This document shows, one piece after another, positions 7,156-14,921 of a stretch of DNA of 64,000 nucleotides. The translations under genes and the position numbers were made by a program. The notes beneath the pieces are model-generated. The model was not told the DNA's origin and did not search any database. It worked only from the letters and a program-made list of their open reading frames with translations. Source of the DNA: a virus; IMG/VR virus record IMGVR_UViG_3300021479_000015, positions 1 through 64,000 of that record. One strand, given 5' to 3'. Within the stretch, counting starts at the first letter, position 1. The number at the start of each line of letters is the position of its first letter.

Positions 7156-8582
7156 GACTTTGCGCGCACCTTCATCGCCAGCGCCTGCTCGATCCTTTCG
7201 AACACCGGCTCCCACCTTTGGTTTTTTCCTTGCGGGAAGATGCGATGATTGGGTGTCCATATCCTGTCCTTCTCCGGTTCATGCCCTAGGCGGTAGTCGC
7301 GCCCCAAAAATGAGTAAGGTATCCAGCACTCCTTACCGATCGTCGCGCAAATATGCCCGAGCGCCGATTCGCACGTGATCACAAGATCGAGATCGCGCAG
7401 CAACGACATCGTGTCCACCACGTCGCGCACATAGCTCGACAAATCGCGGATGAAGGCAGACGCACCAAGATCGTTCATCTCCTTGATCTTCGCCTGATCG
7501 ATCTGCAGCGAGTAGAGCTGCACGCCCTTCACCCGCGCCAGTTCGAAGAAGTGCGTGAGCGGGATCGAGCGATGGCGGTTGATCAGGTTCTGCTCGCTGC
7601 CCGCCCATGCGATGCCCACATGCAGCTTCTGATCCGCTACCTTCCAAGAATTTTTAGACATAGGCCAAGAATCTGAAGATGCGACGCGATATTCGTTAGG
7701 CGGAATTTGAATGGGCGGCGCAATCCTTATCTGCTCGTCCGTCAGCTTGAGCGCGAAAGGGAGGCTCACGAACGTCGTCCACGCATCCGCCTCGGGGTAG
7801 GGGCACTGCACCTGATAGGGGATGATGTTGACGTTCTTCAAGAACATGAAAGCGTGCTGGAAGAGGCGTACAAGTTCAGGCTGGACGTAGAGATGCAAGT
7901 ACTTGGCGGTGCTGGCGGCCAGAGGCACAAAACGAGCGAACGAGAGCGTATCTCCGAGTCCTTGGTCGGCAACAAGAAAGACAGTCTTGTCGGGCTCTCC
8001 CAACCACTTAGGGTAAGGATAGTGAAGGAAATTGTGTAGGGCGTAAGCATAGCGGCACTCGAACTCACGGAAGCCCTCCACAAACTGGCGGTTGAAGAGA
8101 AGCGCGAAAGAGAGCGACATCTGCCCTGCAAGGTTCTCAGGATCGAGTTGCTTCCCGATACGCGCCGATCCGACCGCTGCCGCAGGCGAACCAAGCTGCC
8201 CCTGGATGGTGGAGAGGTTCGTCCATGCTGCTGCATTCTTGGGGTTGAGCTTGGTCGCTTCCGTCAGTGCCGCGTAAGCAGCATCGATCTCACCAATCTG
8301 CGATAGGCCCCACCCGAAATTGGAGAGAACCTTGGCGCGATCATGCGGGTGCTCGATCTCGCAAGCGAGAGCGCGGCGCCAACAGGCAACCGCCGCGTGA
8401 AAGAGCTTGATGTCGTTGTGGTTATTGCCGTGCTGATACCACGTCAGCCACCATGAAGGGTCGGCGTAGCAGGCGGCCGAAAACAGCTCATACGAACGCT
8501 TGGCGTTAAGCGAATCGCTGTTGTCCTTGCGGACGACATCCGCCTGCTGGTAGAAGCGCGTAGCGGTGGCGCGGTCACCCAT
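7152..8582 (-). CDS. TPR-repeat glycosyltransferase (GT-B, OGT/GT9-like)
   Basis: About 476 residues from ATG 8582. The first ~170 residues are tetratricopeptide repeats (AYAALTEATKLNPKNAAAWT, then AVGSARIGKQLDPENLAG). The rest resembles the heptosyltransferase/O-GlcNAc-transferase-like C-domain: VFLVADQGLGDTLSFARFVP (~200-220), LHVGIAWAGSEQNLINRHRS (~325-345) and DLVITCESALGHICATIGKE (~410-430). Such proteins transfer a sugar to a glycan or protein bound by the TPR part. It shares domain order with the C-terminal part of the protein at 57413-59701. Acceptor and donor are unknown. Confidence 0.8.
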   Translation of the reverse strand: MGDRATATRFYQQADVVRKDNSDSLNAKRSYELFSAACYADPSWWLTWYQHGNNHNDIKLFHAAVACWRRALACEIEHPHDRAKVLSNFGWGLSQIGEIDAAYAALTEATKLNPKNAAAWTNLSTIQGQLGSPAAAVGSARIGKQLDPENLAGQMSLSFALLFNRQFVEGFREFECRYAYALHNFLHYPYPKWLGEPDKTVFLVADQGLGDTLSFARFVPLAASTAKYLHLYVQPELVRLFQHAFMFLKNVNIIPYQVQCPYPEADAWTTFVSLPFALKLTDEQIRIAPPIQIPPNEYRVASSDSWPMSKNSWKVADQKLHVGIAWAGSEQNLINRHRSIPLTHFFELARVKGVQLYSLQIDQAKIKEMNDLGASAFIRDLSSYVRDVVDTMSLLRDLDLVITCESALGHICATIGKECWIPYSFLGRDYRLGHEPEKDRIWTPNHRIFPQGKNQRWEPVFERIEQALAMKVRAKS

Positions 8583-8805
8583 CACTCGCCTCAACGCGAT
8601 GATAAAAATGCTTCTCCGCTTGCTGAACGCATTCCCTGATTGCAGCCTTTATCTGCCACGCGCCGTAACCATCCACGTCCTTAAATTTTTCAGCTGCTTC
8701 TTTCCAAAAGGAAACTGAAGCCGTCAAGGTAATCGTGGCGTTGATGCTGTCTACACTATCGAGTTTGAACCTAGCAGTGAGGCCGGAAAACTGTTGGTCT
8801 TTCAC
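8575..8805 (-). CDS. Small protein of unknown function
   Basis: 76 residues with a beta-rich N-terminus (FKLDSVDSINATITLTASVS) and a helical C-terminus (AAIRECVQQAEKHFYHRV). The start overlaps the recombinase stop as ATGA and the end overlaps the glycosyltransferase start. No family is recognised. Confidence 0.6.
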   Translation of the reverse strand: MKDQQFSGLTARFKLDSVDSINATITLTASVSFWKEAAEKFKDVDGYGAWQIKAAIRECVQQAEKHFYHRVEASDG

Positions 8806-9491
8806 GCTACCTTCTCCTTCACCAACGCAAACACCTGCCCGCGATTGAACGGGCGGCCATGGCGGTTATAGACGCCGCGGGAAGTCAGCTCGCGCACGAT
8901 CTCCTCATACCCCATCCCCTGCGCCTTGAGGTCGCGCATCTTGCCGATGTTGCGCTGCTCCATAACATTCTCTACCAGGAAGGCGTTCTTGCGGTAGCCG
9001 GTCTTGCGGTAACCGTAGGGGACCGCGCCCAAGCACCCCCCTGCTTGCCGCTTGGCCTCGCGCCCCGAAGCGGTGCGCTCGTTGATGCGGTCACGCTCGA
9101 ACTCCGCCACCAAGGCCAGCATGGAGAAGAACAGCTTGCTCGCGCCATTCTCCGTCACGACCGTATGTCCCATGTCGGCCAGAACGAGGCCAACCTGACG
9201 CGCCTGGAGGTCCTTGAGCATCTGCAACGCGTCCAACGCCGACCGGAACAAGCGGTCGAGCTTGGCCGCCACAATGATATCTCCCGGCTTCGCCGTTTCC
9301 AGCATCACGGCGCCCTGCGGGCGGTTCTGCAGCGACACCGAGCCCGAGACGGCAGGGTCGGAGTAGAACACGATGTCATACTGATCAACGCCGCGCATCA
9401 TCGCCACGCCGCGGATCATGCGCTCCTGCTCCGCGATGGTGGAACCATCCGCCTGGTCGGACGTGGAGCAGCGGGTGTAACCGAACAACAT
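8802..9491 (-). CDS. Serine recombinase (resolvase/invertase type)
   Basis: About 229 residues. The catalytic N-terminal domain has the nucleophile segment GYTRCSTSDQ, the KLDRLFRS motif (IVAAKLDRLFRSALDAL) and the conserved late motif EFERDRINERTASG. The C-terminal ~70 residues form a helical recombinase region with a DNA-binding tail. The length fits small resolvases and invertases, not the ~500-residue integrases. It could invert a segment, resolve multimers or catalyse integration. ATG 9491 has a GGAAAGG ribosome-binding site; TTG 9497 is a less likely start. Confidence 0.85.
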   Translation of the reverse strand: MLFGYTRCSTSDQADGSTIAEQERMIRGVAMMRGVDQYDIVFYSDPAVSGSVSLQNRPQGAVMLETAKPGDIIVAAKLDRLFRSALDALQMLKDLQARQVGLVLADMGHTVVTENGASKLFFSMLALVAEFERDRINERTASGREAKRQAGGCLGAVPYGYRKTGYRKNAFLVENVMEQRNIGKMRDLKAQGMGYEEIVRELTSRGVYNRHGRPFNRGQVFALVKEKVA

Positions 9492-9493
9492 AG

Positions 9494-9691
9494 TCAATAG
9501 CCTTTCCCATAATCGTAAATCGCCAATAGTTCATCGTTGGATAGTGGCGGCACAAATCCACGATCGGTATCGACCATTTCTTTCTTGCGCGGATTTACAA
9601 GGCGGCGATTAGACGGAGAAGTGGAATCCGTCCAAATCTCAAAGCTTTGACCACGGAGTTCAAAATCAGGACAAAGGCAGTGCTCGCTCAT
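9494..9691 (-). CDS. Small protein at head of recombinase operon
   Basis: 65 residues, MSEHCLCPDFELRGQSFEIW onward, of unknown function. ATG 9691 lies about 8 bases after the -10 box of the promoter at 9699-9726, so its mRNA is predicted to be leaderless. It is followed with overlap by the serine recombinase. Confidence 0.55.
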   Translation of the reverse strand: MSEHCLCPDFELRGQSFEIWTDSTSPSNRRLVNPRKKEMVDTDRGFVPPLSNDELLAIYDYGKGY

Positions 9692-9698
9692 AGACCGT

Positions 9699-9726
9699 AA
9701 TGTAGTGCCTTTGACTACGTTGTCAA
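9699..9726 (-). promoter_or_regulatory. Leftward promoter with 17-bp operator (copy 1)
   Basis: The minus strand reads TTGACA (9726-9721), 16 bases, then TACATT (9704-9699). The spacer holds GTAGTCAAAGGCACTAC at 9718-9702, which also occurs (differing only in the central three bases) at 14890-14906 and 16225-16241. ATG follows the -10 box by 8 bases. The inverted repeat GTAGT/ACTAC marks a likely repressor or activator site. Confidence 0.7.
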
Positions 9727-9745
9727 GGGTTATTTTTGGATAGCG

Positions 9746-10804
9746 TCAATCTGCTCCCTGATTAGGCTCGAAATACCGATCCTTGGTTTTATCGTATCCA
9801 AAAGCCTCTCCCGTCACCGGGAGAGGCTGCGTTTTATCTTCTCGGGGTGTCGAATTTCGCATCACCTCGCTTTCAATCCAATGGTAGAGCTTCTCCAGCC
9901 CCAGAACGAGCGGAGCGGAAGGCGACCAGTCGAGCTTTTCTTGGACAAAGGTATTGTCAGACGATCTCCCCCGCACGCCCTGTGGGCCATGAATGTGGTT
10001 GATCTCGATCCGCTTCCCCGCGATATCGGCAACCATGTGGACGAGCTGGTTGATGCTGACCATCTCGGAAGAGCCGATGTTCACAGGTACGGAAACCTCG
10101 GATCGCATGAGTCGGAGGATTCCTTCAATTGCTTCGTCGATGTAGAGGAAGCTTCTTGTCTGCTTGCCGTCGCCGAAGATGTCGATGGTCCCGCCGTCAA
10201 CCGCCTGTGCCACTTTTCGGCAGATCGCTGCTGGCGCCTTCTCTCTGCCGTGTTGCCACGTACAGAGTGGACCAAACACGTTATGCAGACGACCAACACG
10301 CACGCATAAACCGTAATTGCTACGATAAGCGTCATAAAGGCGCTCAGCATAAAGTTTCTCCCATCCGTAGTTACTATCGGGGCGCGCAGGATAGGCTTGC
10401 ACTTCCTTCAGCGAAGCGCTGTCGGGTCGCGATTGCACGAAGTCCGGGTAGATGCAGGCGGAGGAAGAGAAAAATACCTTGCCTACCTTCGCGCGGCGGC
10501 AAGCTTCGAGCACGTTGAGATTTATGAGCGTAGAGTTGCGCATGATCTCGGCATCGTTCTCGCCGGTGAAGATGTAAGACGCCCCGCCCATCTCAGCAGC
10601 AAACTGGTAGACTTCATCAATCCAAGGATTGAAATCCAGTGGCGCGTATCGCAAGTCTTTGATATCGAACTTGTCCGCACTCGAAGTGCCGAACTCGGGA
10701 AGCTTTCGATCAATGCCCCAGACAAAGTAACCTTCCTTCTTAAGACGATTGACAAGGTGGTACCCAATGAAGCCGCCCGCGCCGCATACGATTGCTGTTT
10801 TCAT
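9746..10804 (-). CDS. NAD-dependent sugar epimerase, GDP-mannose 3,5-epimerase-like
   Basis: 352 residues of the extended short-chain dehydrogenase type. The NAD-binding GAGGFIGYHL is at about residues 8-17, the catalytic Ser region is VFFSSSACIYPDF, and the Tyr-x-x-x-Lys is NYGWEKLYAERL. The Ser-Ser-Ala-Cys-Ile-Tyr-Pro stretch and DYxxxK context recall plant and bacterial GDP-mannose 3,5-epimerases, which make GDP-L-galactose or GDP-L-gulose. The exact substrate is inferred. It sits with two putative glycosyltransferases, giving a donor-plus-transfer set. The last ~25 codons contain a strong hairpin (9803-9828). Confidence 0.85.
   Translation of the reverse strand: MKTAIVCGAGGFIGYHLVNRLKKEGYFVWGIDRKLPEFGTSSADKFDIKDLRYAPLDFNPWIDEVYQFAAEMGGASYIFTGENDAEIMRNSTLINLNVLEACRRAKVGKVFFSSSACIYPDFVQSRPDSASLKEVQAYPARPDSNYGWEKLYAERLYDAYRSNYGLCVRVGRLHNVFGPLCTWQHGREKAPAAICRKVAQAVDGGTIDIFGDGKQTRSFLYIDEAIEGILRLMRSEVSVPVNIGSSEMVSINQLVHMVADIAGKRIEINHIHGPQGVRGRSSDNTFVQEKLDWSPSAPLVLGLEKLYHWIESEVMRNSTPREDKTQPLPVTGEAFGYDKTKDRYFEPNQGAD
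9803..9828 (-). terminator. Intragenic terminator-like hairpin in epimerase 3' end
   Basis: AGCCTCTCCCG and CGGGAGAGGCT form an 11-bp stem with a 4-base loop, followed on the minus strand by TTTT. It is translated as PLPVTGEA inside the epimerase. It may end some transcripts early or be a mobile palindrome. Confidence 0.55.
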
Positions 10805-10962
10805 GGATTATATCCTTGAACACACGCCCAAAGATGGCGAGGTCCTGTTAAAGTCGGCACAAAACCCTCACGGCAAATTGGCGGCGTCAACACCATAAAC
10901 TCGGCCACAATAAAAATAACTGCGCATACCGCCACAAGGACCGTCAAAAAACGCCCAATCAT
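10801..10962 (-). CDS. Small membrane protein
   Basis: 53 residues from ATG 10962, coupled by ATGA to the upstream glycosyltransferase stop and by ATGA to the epimerase. One N-terminal membrane helix (FLTVLVAVCAVIFIVAEFMV) is followed by a short domain with two Cys. Unknown function; inner-membrane location inferred. Confidence 0.6.
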   Translation of the reverse strand: MIGRFLTVLVAVCAVIFIVAEFMVLTPPICREGFVPTLTGPRHLWACVQGYNP

Positions 10963-12254
10963 TTTGATACTCCCGGCAAGCACGAATGATCGAAGCGATA
11001 CCCTGGCAACCACGGCTGCGGCTCACGCGTGCGAATGCCATAGAAGCCCACGCCGGGCGTGAGGGCTTCCACCCTGACAATGCGGTATGACACGCCGGAC
11101 GGAACGGCAACCTGCAGGATGTTGCTCGCCCCCGCGTCAGCGGGAGACGCAACGATGGAGTAGCCTGAGTGCGTATCGCTTACACGCGCCTTGCCTTCGC
11201 CGCCCAAAAGGATTTCGCAGGGACCGAGGATGGGGACTTCGAGCATGGGCACCTGCTTGGTCGTCACGCCATCCGAAGTGGTTACGTGAAAGGGGAACTC
11301 GCTCTCGTGTGCTTCCCACACAAACGGCCCAAACCCTTGGCACCACTTGAGTCGCCAGTCGCCGCTGTACTCCCCACCGATGTCGGGAATCTGGTGAGGG
11401 AAAATCGTATAAGTTCCACCCACACATTGAATGCGATAGTGCCCACCCGGTTTCCACCTACCGCTTCGAAAGTTGAACGAGCGATCAACAAAAGTCTTGA
11501 ACGCCTTCTCATTGCGTAGAAGGTCGTATTTCCCATCCGCCATCTTCAAACCCTGCGCGGCGATGTCCTGATCGAGCATGGTCGCAAGCGAAGGGGTAAG
11601 CGCAAGCGAGGCAAGCCCATGCCGTGCCAGCACGGCATCGAAGTTCCAGTCGGCGGTGATCGGGTTCTCCGAGCCGCGAAACGCCCACCACGCGCCAATA
11701 TCTAAGCCGGACAGCTGGCAGAAGATCAGGCGGTTGTCGGTGGACCAGCCGGTGCGGTAGTTGTCGAGAATGATGCGCGCAGCCTCGCGGGTAAAGATGA
11801 TCATGCCGGCGCCAAGGTTGTGGCAAAGAGCGTAGCCGTCGCGCTGAACGAGAATGCGATCCTCGTAGCAACGCGCGGACACGGCGCCCACTTCGAGGCC
11901 GTCGCTTGCCCCGCGCTCGAAGAGAGCGGTGGTCGGGCCAAGCCAGTTTTTATGAAGAAGAACGTCCTGCTCTATGATGCCGACGTGAGTATACGGTCCG
12001 ATGTTGGAATCGCAGCCTGCTATCAACATCTGGGTTAGCGCGTATACGATCGCTACATCAGGGCCACCGCGCACATCCTGAATAACCAGCTTGGCACTAT
12101 ACCCATCCAAGTTAAACGGAAGTCCTCTACCATCCTCCGTCACCGACCCATCAATCCAAAACAAGTCGAGCTTGTCCGGCTGCAACAGCGGCTCGATCGA
12201 GCACTTGGTCAGTTCGGGATGGTCTTTCGTCAAGAGGGCGAGCGCAAGCTTCAC
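10959..12254 (-). CDS. Putative glycosyltransferase (GT-A-like)
   Basis: About 431 residues from GTG 12254, coupled by GTGA to the preceding gene. The N-terminal ~230 residues look like a nucleotide-sugar transferase: LALALLTKDHPELTK, LFWIDGS, then THVGIIEQDVLLHKNWLGP with an acidic motif before a buried hydrophobic segment. The C-terminal ~180 residues are beta-rich and may bind carbohydrate. Family assignment is by pattern only. Its neighbours are the epimerase and the STELLO-like protein. Confidence 0.6.
   Translation of the reverse strand: MKLALALLTKDHPELTKCSIEPLLQPDKLDLFWIDGSVTEDGRGLPFNLDGYSAKLVIQDVRGGPDVAIVYALTQMLIAGCDSNIGPYTHVGIIEQDVLLHKNWLGPTTALFERGASDGLEVGAVSARCYEDRILVQRDGYALCHNLGAGMIIFTREAARIILDNYRTGWSTDNRLIFCQLSGLDIGAWWAFRGSENPITADWNFDAVLARHGLASLALTPSLATMLDQDIAAQGLKMADGKYDLLRNEKAFKTFVDRSFNFRSGRWKPGGHYRIQCVGGTYTIFPHQIPDIGGEYSGDWRLKWCQGFGPFVWEAHESEFPFHVTTSDGVTTKQVPMLEVPILGPCEILLGGEGKARVSDTHSGYSIVASPADAGASNILQVAVPSGVSYRIVRVEALTPGVGFYGIRTREPQPWLPGYRFDHSCLPGVSK
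11131..11144. repeat. GC palindrome inside glycosyltransferase gene
   Basis: CCCGC-GTCA-GCGGG; on the coding strand CCGCTGACGCGGGGG is translated SPADAGAS. A member of the scattered palindrome family. Confidence 0.6.
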
Positions 12255-13267
12255 AGCACCCCCTCCACATCCTCGCACCACGCCAGCCCGCACTTGCTCA
12301 CGACGGGCGGCATCCAGTCCAAGTACGCCATCTCGGTGAAAATGCGCCGCACGGTCGTCAGCACATCAGGCGACGCGGTGAAGTCGAAGCGATCCAGCCA
12401 CTGCGCAAACCTCACCACGTTCTCCATTCCGAACAGCTCGCCCGCCAAGTCGCGAGTCAAGCTATGCCGGTTGCGTTGCTGGTAGGTGAAGGGGCGGCCG
12501 AAGTGAACATAGCAGCCCCGCTCGCGCATCACCCGCTGACAGAGAAGCGAGGCGAAGATGTCATCGAAGCGCCCAACGCCCGGCCACATCATCATCGCTG
12601 GGGCTAAATCGCGAATGAACGCCGTATTCTGGCTGTTGAAAACCGTCCAGGTACCGGGGGCCACAACCACGCCTGCCTTCAATATCTCGTGAACCCCACT
12701 GACGTGAGGGCGTTTGGAAATGCGCTCCAAACTTGAAGTATCGGGATCGCCCAGCACCATGCCGGCCGCCACGCCGATCCTGGCGTCGGTGACGTGCGTG
12801 AAGGAAAACTCAGGCACGATCTGCACGGGGAAGCCGCGGTGGGTAGCGGGAGGAATGAGGAACTGGCCGGGATCAAACCAGCTGCCTTTGGCGGCAAGGC
12901 CGTCAAAACGCACGGGACGAGGCTCCCAGGAGGAAAACAGCGATTCGAACTGCTGGAAGTAGTTGGGATCGACGGGAATGTTGTCGTCGTCGACCGACAC
13001 AACGATATCTGCGCCCCACTTCAAAGCTTCCAAGAGGGCGAGGTTGCGACGCTGGATCGAGTTCCACCCGATGATGCCGTCGCACTTGTAATCAGTCTGG
13101 CTGACAATCTGGCAGTTGCCAAGCCCGTCCAGGAACGTGATGGCGGCAGGCGGGGTCTTATTGTCGATCGCCACGAAGAAGCGGACGTACCCGCTCGGAT
13201 CGAAGCGGCGGTAAAGCGCGAGCACGCTTGGGATGTTGACGGTGGTGGTGATGAGGGCGAGCTTCAT
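12251..13267 (-). CDS. STELLO/GT75-like glycosyltransferase
   Basis: 338 residues. The order of segments fits the STELLO (DUF288) and reversibly glycosylated polypeptide group: MKLALITTTVNIPSVL at the N-terminus, the metal-binding DxD motif in IVVSVDDDNIP (about 87-97), and later GVGRFDDIFASLLCQRVM (about 228-245). These are nucleotide-sugar binding transferases or mutases. It overlaps the next glycosyltransferase gene by a GTGA. Likely to act on the same glycan as its neighbours. Confidence 0.75.
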   Translation of the reverse strand: MKLALITTTVNIPSVLALYRRFDPSGYVRFFVAIDNKTPPAAITFLDGLGNCQIVSQTDYKCDGIIGWNSIQRRNLALLEALKWGADIVVSVDDDNIPVDPNYFQQFESLFSSWEPRPVRFDGLAAKGSWFDPGQFLIPPATHRGFPVQIVPEFSFTHVTDARIGVAAGMVLGDPDTSSLERISKRPHVSGVHEILKAGVVVAPGTWTVFNSQNTAFIRDLAPAMMMWPGVGRFDDIFASLLCQRVMRERGCYVHFGRPFTYQQRNRHSLTRDLAGELFGMENVVRFAQWLDRFDFTASPDVLTTVRRIFTEMAYLDWMPPVVSKCGLAWCEDVEGVL

Positions 13268-13521
13268 TCTGCCGGCTCATAGGTCGCTGCGAAGATGTCG
13301 GGCTTGCAAGGATAAATCTCACCCTTAACCCCTTGGATAATCCAGTCATCAGGATCGGCTCGCATGTTCCCTTCAAGCGTCTTGATGATAAGACAGTTGC
13401 CGGGGCCGACATCGTAATTGGTCGTGATGAACCAGTGCGGGATATAGCCGTCAGTTGATGCGTGACCCATCGGCTTCCATTGAAACGCCTCGATCACCAC
13501 TGGCTTCTTTCGGTACTTCAT
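13264..13521 (-). CDS. Conserved small phage protein (MKYRKKPVVIEA family)
   Basis: 85 residues. It begins MKYRKKPVVIEAFQW and ends DDWIIQGVKGEIYPCKPDIF, the hallmark of a very common phage protein of unknown function (recognised from memory). It overlaps its neighbours by ATGA on both sides. Confidence 0.8.
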   Translation of the reverse strand: MKYRKKPVVIEAFQWKPMGHASTDGYIPHWFITTNYDVGPGNCLIIKTLEGNMRADPDDWIIQGVKGEIYPCKPDIFAATYEPAE

Positions 13522-13736
13522 TTTAATTCCAAACTCCCAAGCAACGCAACTTTCGCCCTGTCCAGCAACCAGTTCGCTTGAGCTACCGTCATGCCGTCGT
13601 CCAGCAGCACGAGATTTCCATTCGCCAGCTCCGACAACACCAAAATATTCGGAAGCTCCATCAGCTTGGCGGCACCCAAAACCTCGTCAACCGAATGAAA
13701 CGTGCGCGGGATGCGCAAAAGTTGCGGGTCACTCAT
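13518..13736 (-). CDS. Small phage protein, unknown
   Basis: 72 residues, with ILVLSELANGNLVLLDDGMT in the middle and a helical C-terminus. It is coupled by ATGA to the next gene and overlaps the previous one. No family is recognised. Confidence 0.6.
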   Translation of the reverse strand: MSDPQLLRIPRTFHSVDEVLGAAKLMELPNILVLSELANGNLVLLDDGMTVAQANWLLDRAKVALLGSLELK

Positions 13737-13827
13737 CGGCTTGCCCCGCGTCAGCGGAGTTGAGCACCTGCTTTTCAGTCAGTTTTGCACGACCGTTATC
13801 AATACGGCGATCGGCGGGTGCTAGCAT
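13729..13827 (-). CDS. Tiny protein containing a palindromic insert
   Basis: 32 residues from ATG 13827, with GGAGG five bases upstream. The C-terminus SADAGQADE is encoded by a member of the GC palindrome family (13744-13757). Small and of unknown role; the start overlaps the stop of the membrane protein gene. Confidence 0.45.
   Translation of the reverse strand: MLAPADRRIDNGRAKLTEKQVLNSADAGQADE
13744..13757. repeat. GC palindrome in tiny gene
   Basis: CCGC-GTCA-GCGG core with flanking GGCTTG; read on the coding strand as CCGCTGACGCGGGG then CAAGCC, giving SADAGQA. The left arm has one mismatch (CTCCGC). Confidence 0.6.
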
Positions 13828-13949
13828 CCCCGCCTCCATAGTTCTCTGAAAGAAAGAACGGCGACTCCTAACAACATAGCGCAACACGCGCCTATGATGA
13901 AAATGACACCCCAATCAAAGAGAGAGAAAATGATTTCATCCCTGGTCAC
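13821..13949 (-). CDS. Small single-span membrane protein
   Basis: 42 residues from GTG 13949. One membrane helix (FIIGACCAMLLGVAVLSF) is preceded by an acidic start and followed by a basic tail (RELWRRGC). It overlaps the ribbon-helix-helix gene's end. Unknown role. Confidence 0.55.
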   Translation of the reverse strand: MTRDEIIFSLFDWGVIFIIGACCAMLLGVAVLSFRELWRRGC

Positions 13950-14133
13950 TTTGCGGCTCCTCCTTGCGCAAGGGTCTGCCACGCAGGAGCGCAACAAGCG
14001 CGGGGTCAACCTTGATCCACTCTTGAAGAACAAAGTTTATCTGTTGCGTCACCGTGCGGCGCTCCTTCTTGGCAACCTTGCGCAGCACGCGTTTCACATC
14101 CTCGGGGAGGCGGATGGTGGTGGGATAGGGCAT
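13936..14133 (-). CDS. Ribbon-helix-helix protein (Arc/CopG-like)
   Basis: 65 residues. The pattern TTIRLPEDVKRVLRKVAKKE then TVTQQINFVLQEWI is the strand-helix-helix of the MetJ/Arc/CopG fold, with a basic C-terminal tail. Such dimers bind short inverted repeats in DNA. It is the most evident dedicated DNA-binding protein in the accessory operon and a candidate to bind the GTAGTCNNNGGCACTAC site. Confidence 0.75.
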   Translation of the reverse strand: MPYPTTIRLPEDVKRVLRKVAKKERRTVTQQINFVLQEWIKVDPALVALLRGRPLRKEEPQSDQG

Positions 14134-14137
14134 CTAC

Positions 14138-14311
14138 TTAAACAAAGCCCTTCTCCTCCGCCAACCACTGCGGCATGGTGAACGTTCCGTCGCCGTTATC
14201 TTCCACCTGGCTCTTGGGCACCCACTCCTGCACGTTACCGTCGAACAGGAGGTAGGCAAGCTTCGTCTCCGCGCGTATCTCCGCAGCGAGATCGAACAGC
14301 TCGTTGCTCAT
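14138..14311 (-). CDS. Small phage protein, unknown
   Basis: 57 residues from ATG 14311 (MSNELFDLAAEIRAETKLAY). It ends with a beta-rich stretch (DGTFTMPQWLAEEKGFV). The start overlaps the preceding stop as ATGA. No family is recognised. Confidence 0.6.
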   Translation of the reverse strand: MSNELFDLAAEIRAETKLAYLLFDGNVQEWVPKSQVEDNGDGTFTMPQWLAEEKGFV

Positions 14312-14478
14312 CGCAGCGCCGCCCGAATGCACATCCAGCCCAACAGCAGCATCTCCTTGCGGCTCATGCGCCACTTCGTCTCGATCTGTGGATTGAGATC
14401 GGAAACGTGCAACATCCCATCCCGATAGGCGAGTTTGGGGCCGGCCGGATGCCAAAAAGGGTCATAGGCGCTTCTCAA
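14308..14478 (-). CDS. Small phage protein, TTG start
   Basis: 56 residues: DPFWHPAGPKLAYRDGMLHV, then SDLNPQIETKWRMSRKEM and a hydrophobic-basic end. It resembles a small protein family seen in many phages (from memory). The only usable start is TTG 14478, inside the previous gene's end. It couples to the next gene by ATGA. Confidence 0.55.
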   Translation of the reverse strand: MRSAYDPFWHPAGPKLAYRDGMLHVSDLNPQIETKWRMSRKEMLLLGWMCIRAALR

Positions 14479-14791
14479 TGATGTGCGCGACCGCGCGTAG
14501 TTGCGCCATCGACATCACGAACACCTGCGGAGCGCCCCAACTGTCGGCGTAGCCCGTCAGGATCGCCCCGACAGCATGCCCATGAGCGTCCTTGACCTGG
14601 TGGATGAAGCTGCGCAGCACCAGATCGTCGTCGTGCTTGAGCGCGGCGTCCTTCGCCTCGCGCGCTGCCTTTTCATGCTGCGTCACGACTGCGATTTCTG
14701 GCGCGTAAGACGGACGCAGCTTCACCACTTTCGCCTTGCGCGCTCTTTGCATCTTGGCAGCCAGTTGCCTGGAGGCATACACTTTTGGCAT
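14462..14791 (-). CDS. Phage protein, first gene of promoter-3 transcript
   Basis: 109 residues from ATG 14791, preceded by AAGGAG. The N-terminus is basic (QRARKAKVVKLRPSY). Residues 50-100 include DDDLVLRSFIHQVKDAHGHA and end in a helix. It follows the promoter at 14893-14921 by about 95 bases. Unknown function. Confidence 0.6.
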   Translation of the reverse strand: MPKVYASRQLAAKMQRARKAKVVKLRPSYAPEIAVVTQHEKAAREAKDAALKHDDDLVLRSFIHQVKDAHGHAVGAILTGYADSWGAPQVFVMSMAQLRAVAHIIEKRL

Positions 14792-14892
14792 GCGGGAACT
14801 CCTTGAAGGGCAACCCCGGTGGCGCGTCGGGGGGCTGGGGGGTGGCACCACCGGGGACGCGCCGATCGGGGATGGAGCGGCGCGCGGGTGTA

Positions 14893-14921
14893 GTCTTAGG
14901 CACTACGGTTGAGGGTGTCAA
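14893..14921 (-). promoter_or_regulatory. Leftward promoter with 17-bp operator (copy 2)
   Basis: TTGACA (14921-14916), a 17-base spacer, then TAAGAC (14898-14893) on the minus strand. The operator GTAGTCTTAGGCACTAC occupies 14890-14906 on the plus strand, so it covers the -10 box and part of the spacer. It lies just past the stop of the gene at 14896. Downstream is the gene starting at 14791. Confidence 0.6.

Noticed and set aside
14810-14865. CCCCGGTGG...CCACCGGGG inverted repeat as terminator
   Set aside because: It lies in the leader of the gene at 14462-14791 and lacks a U-run; may only be leader structure.
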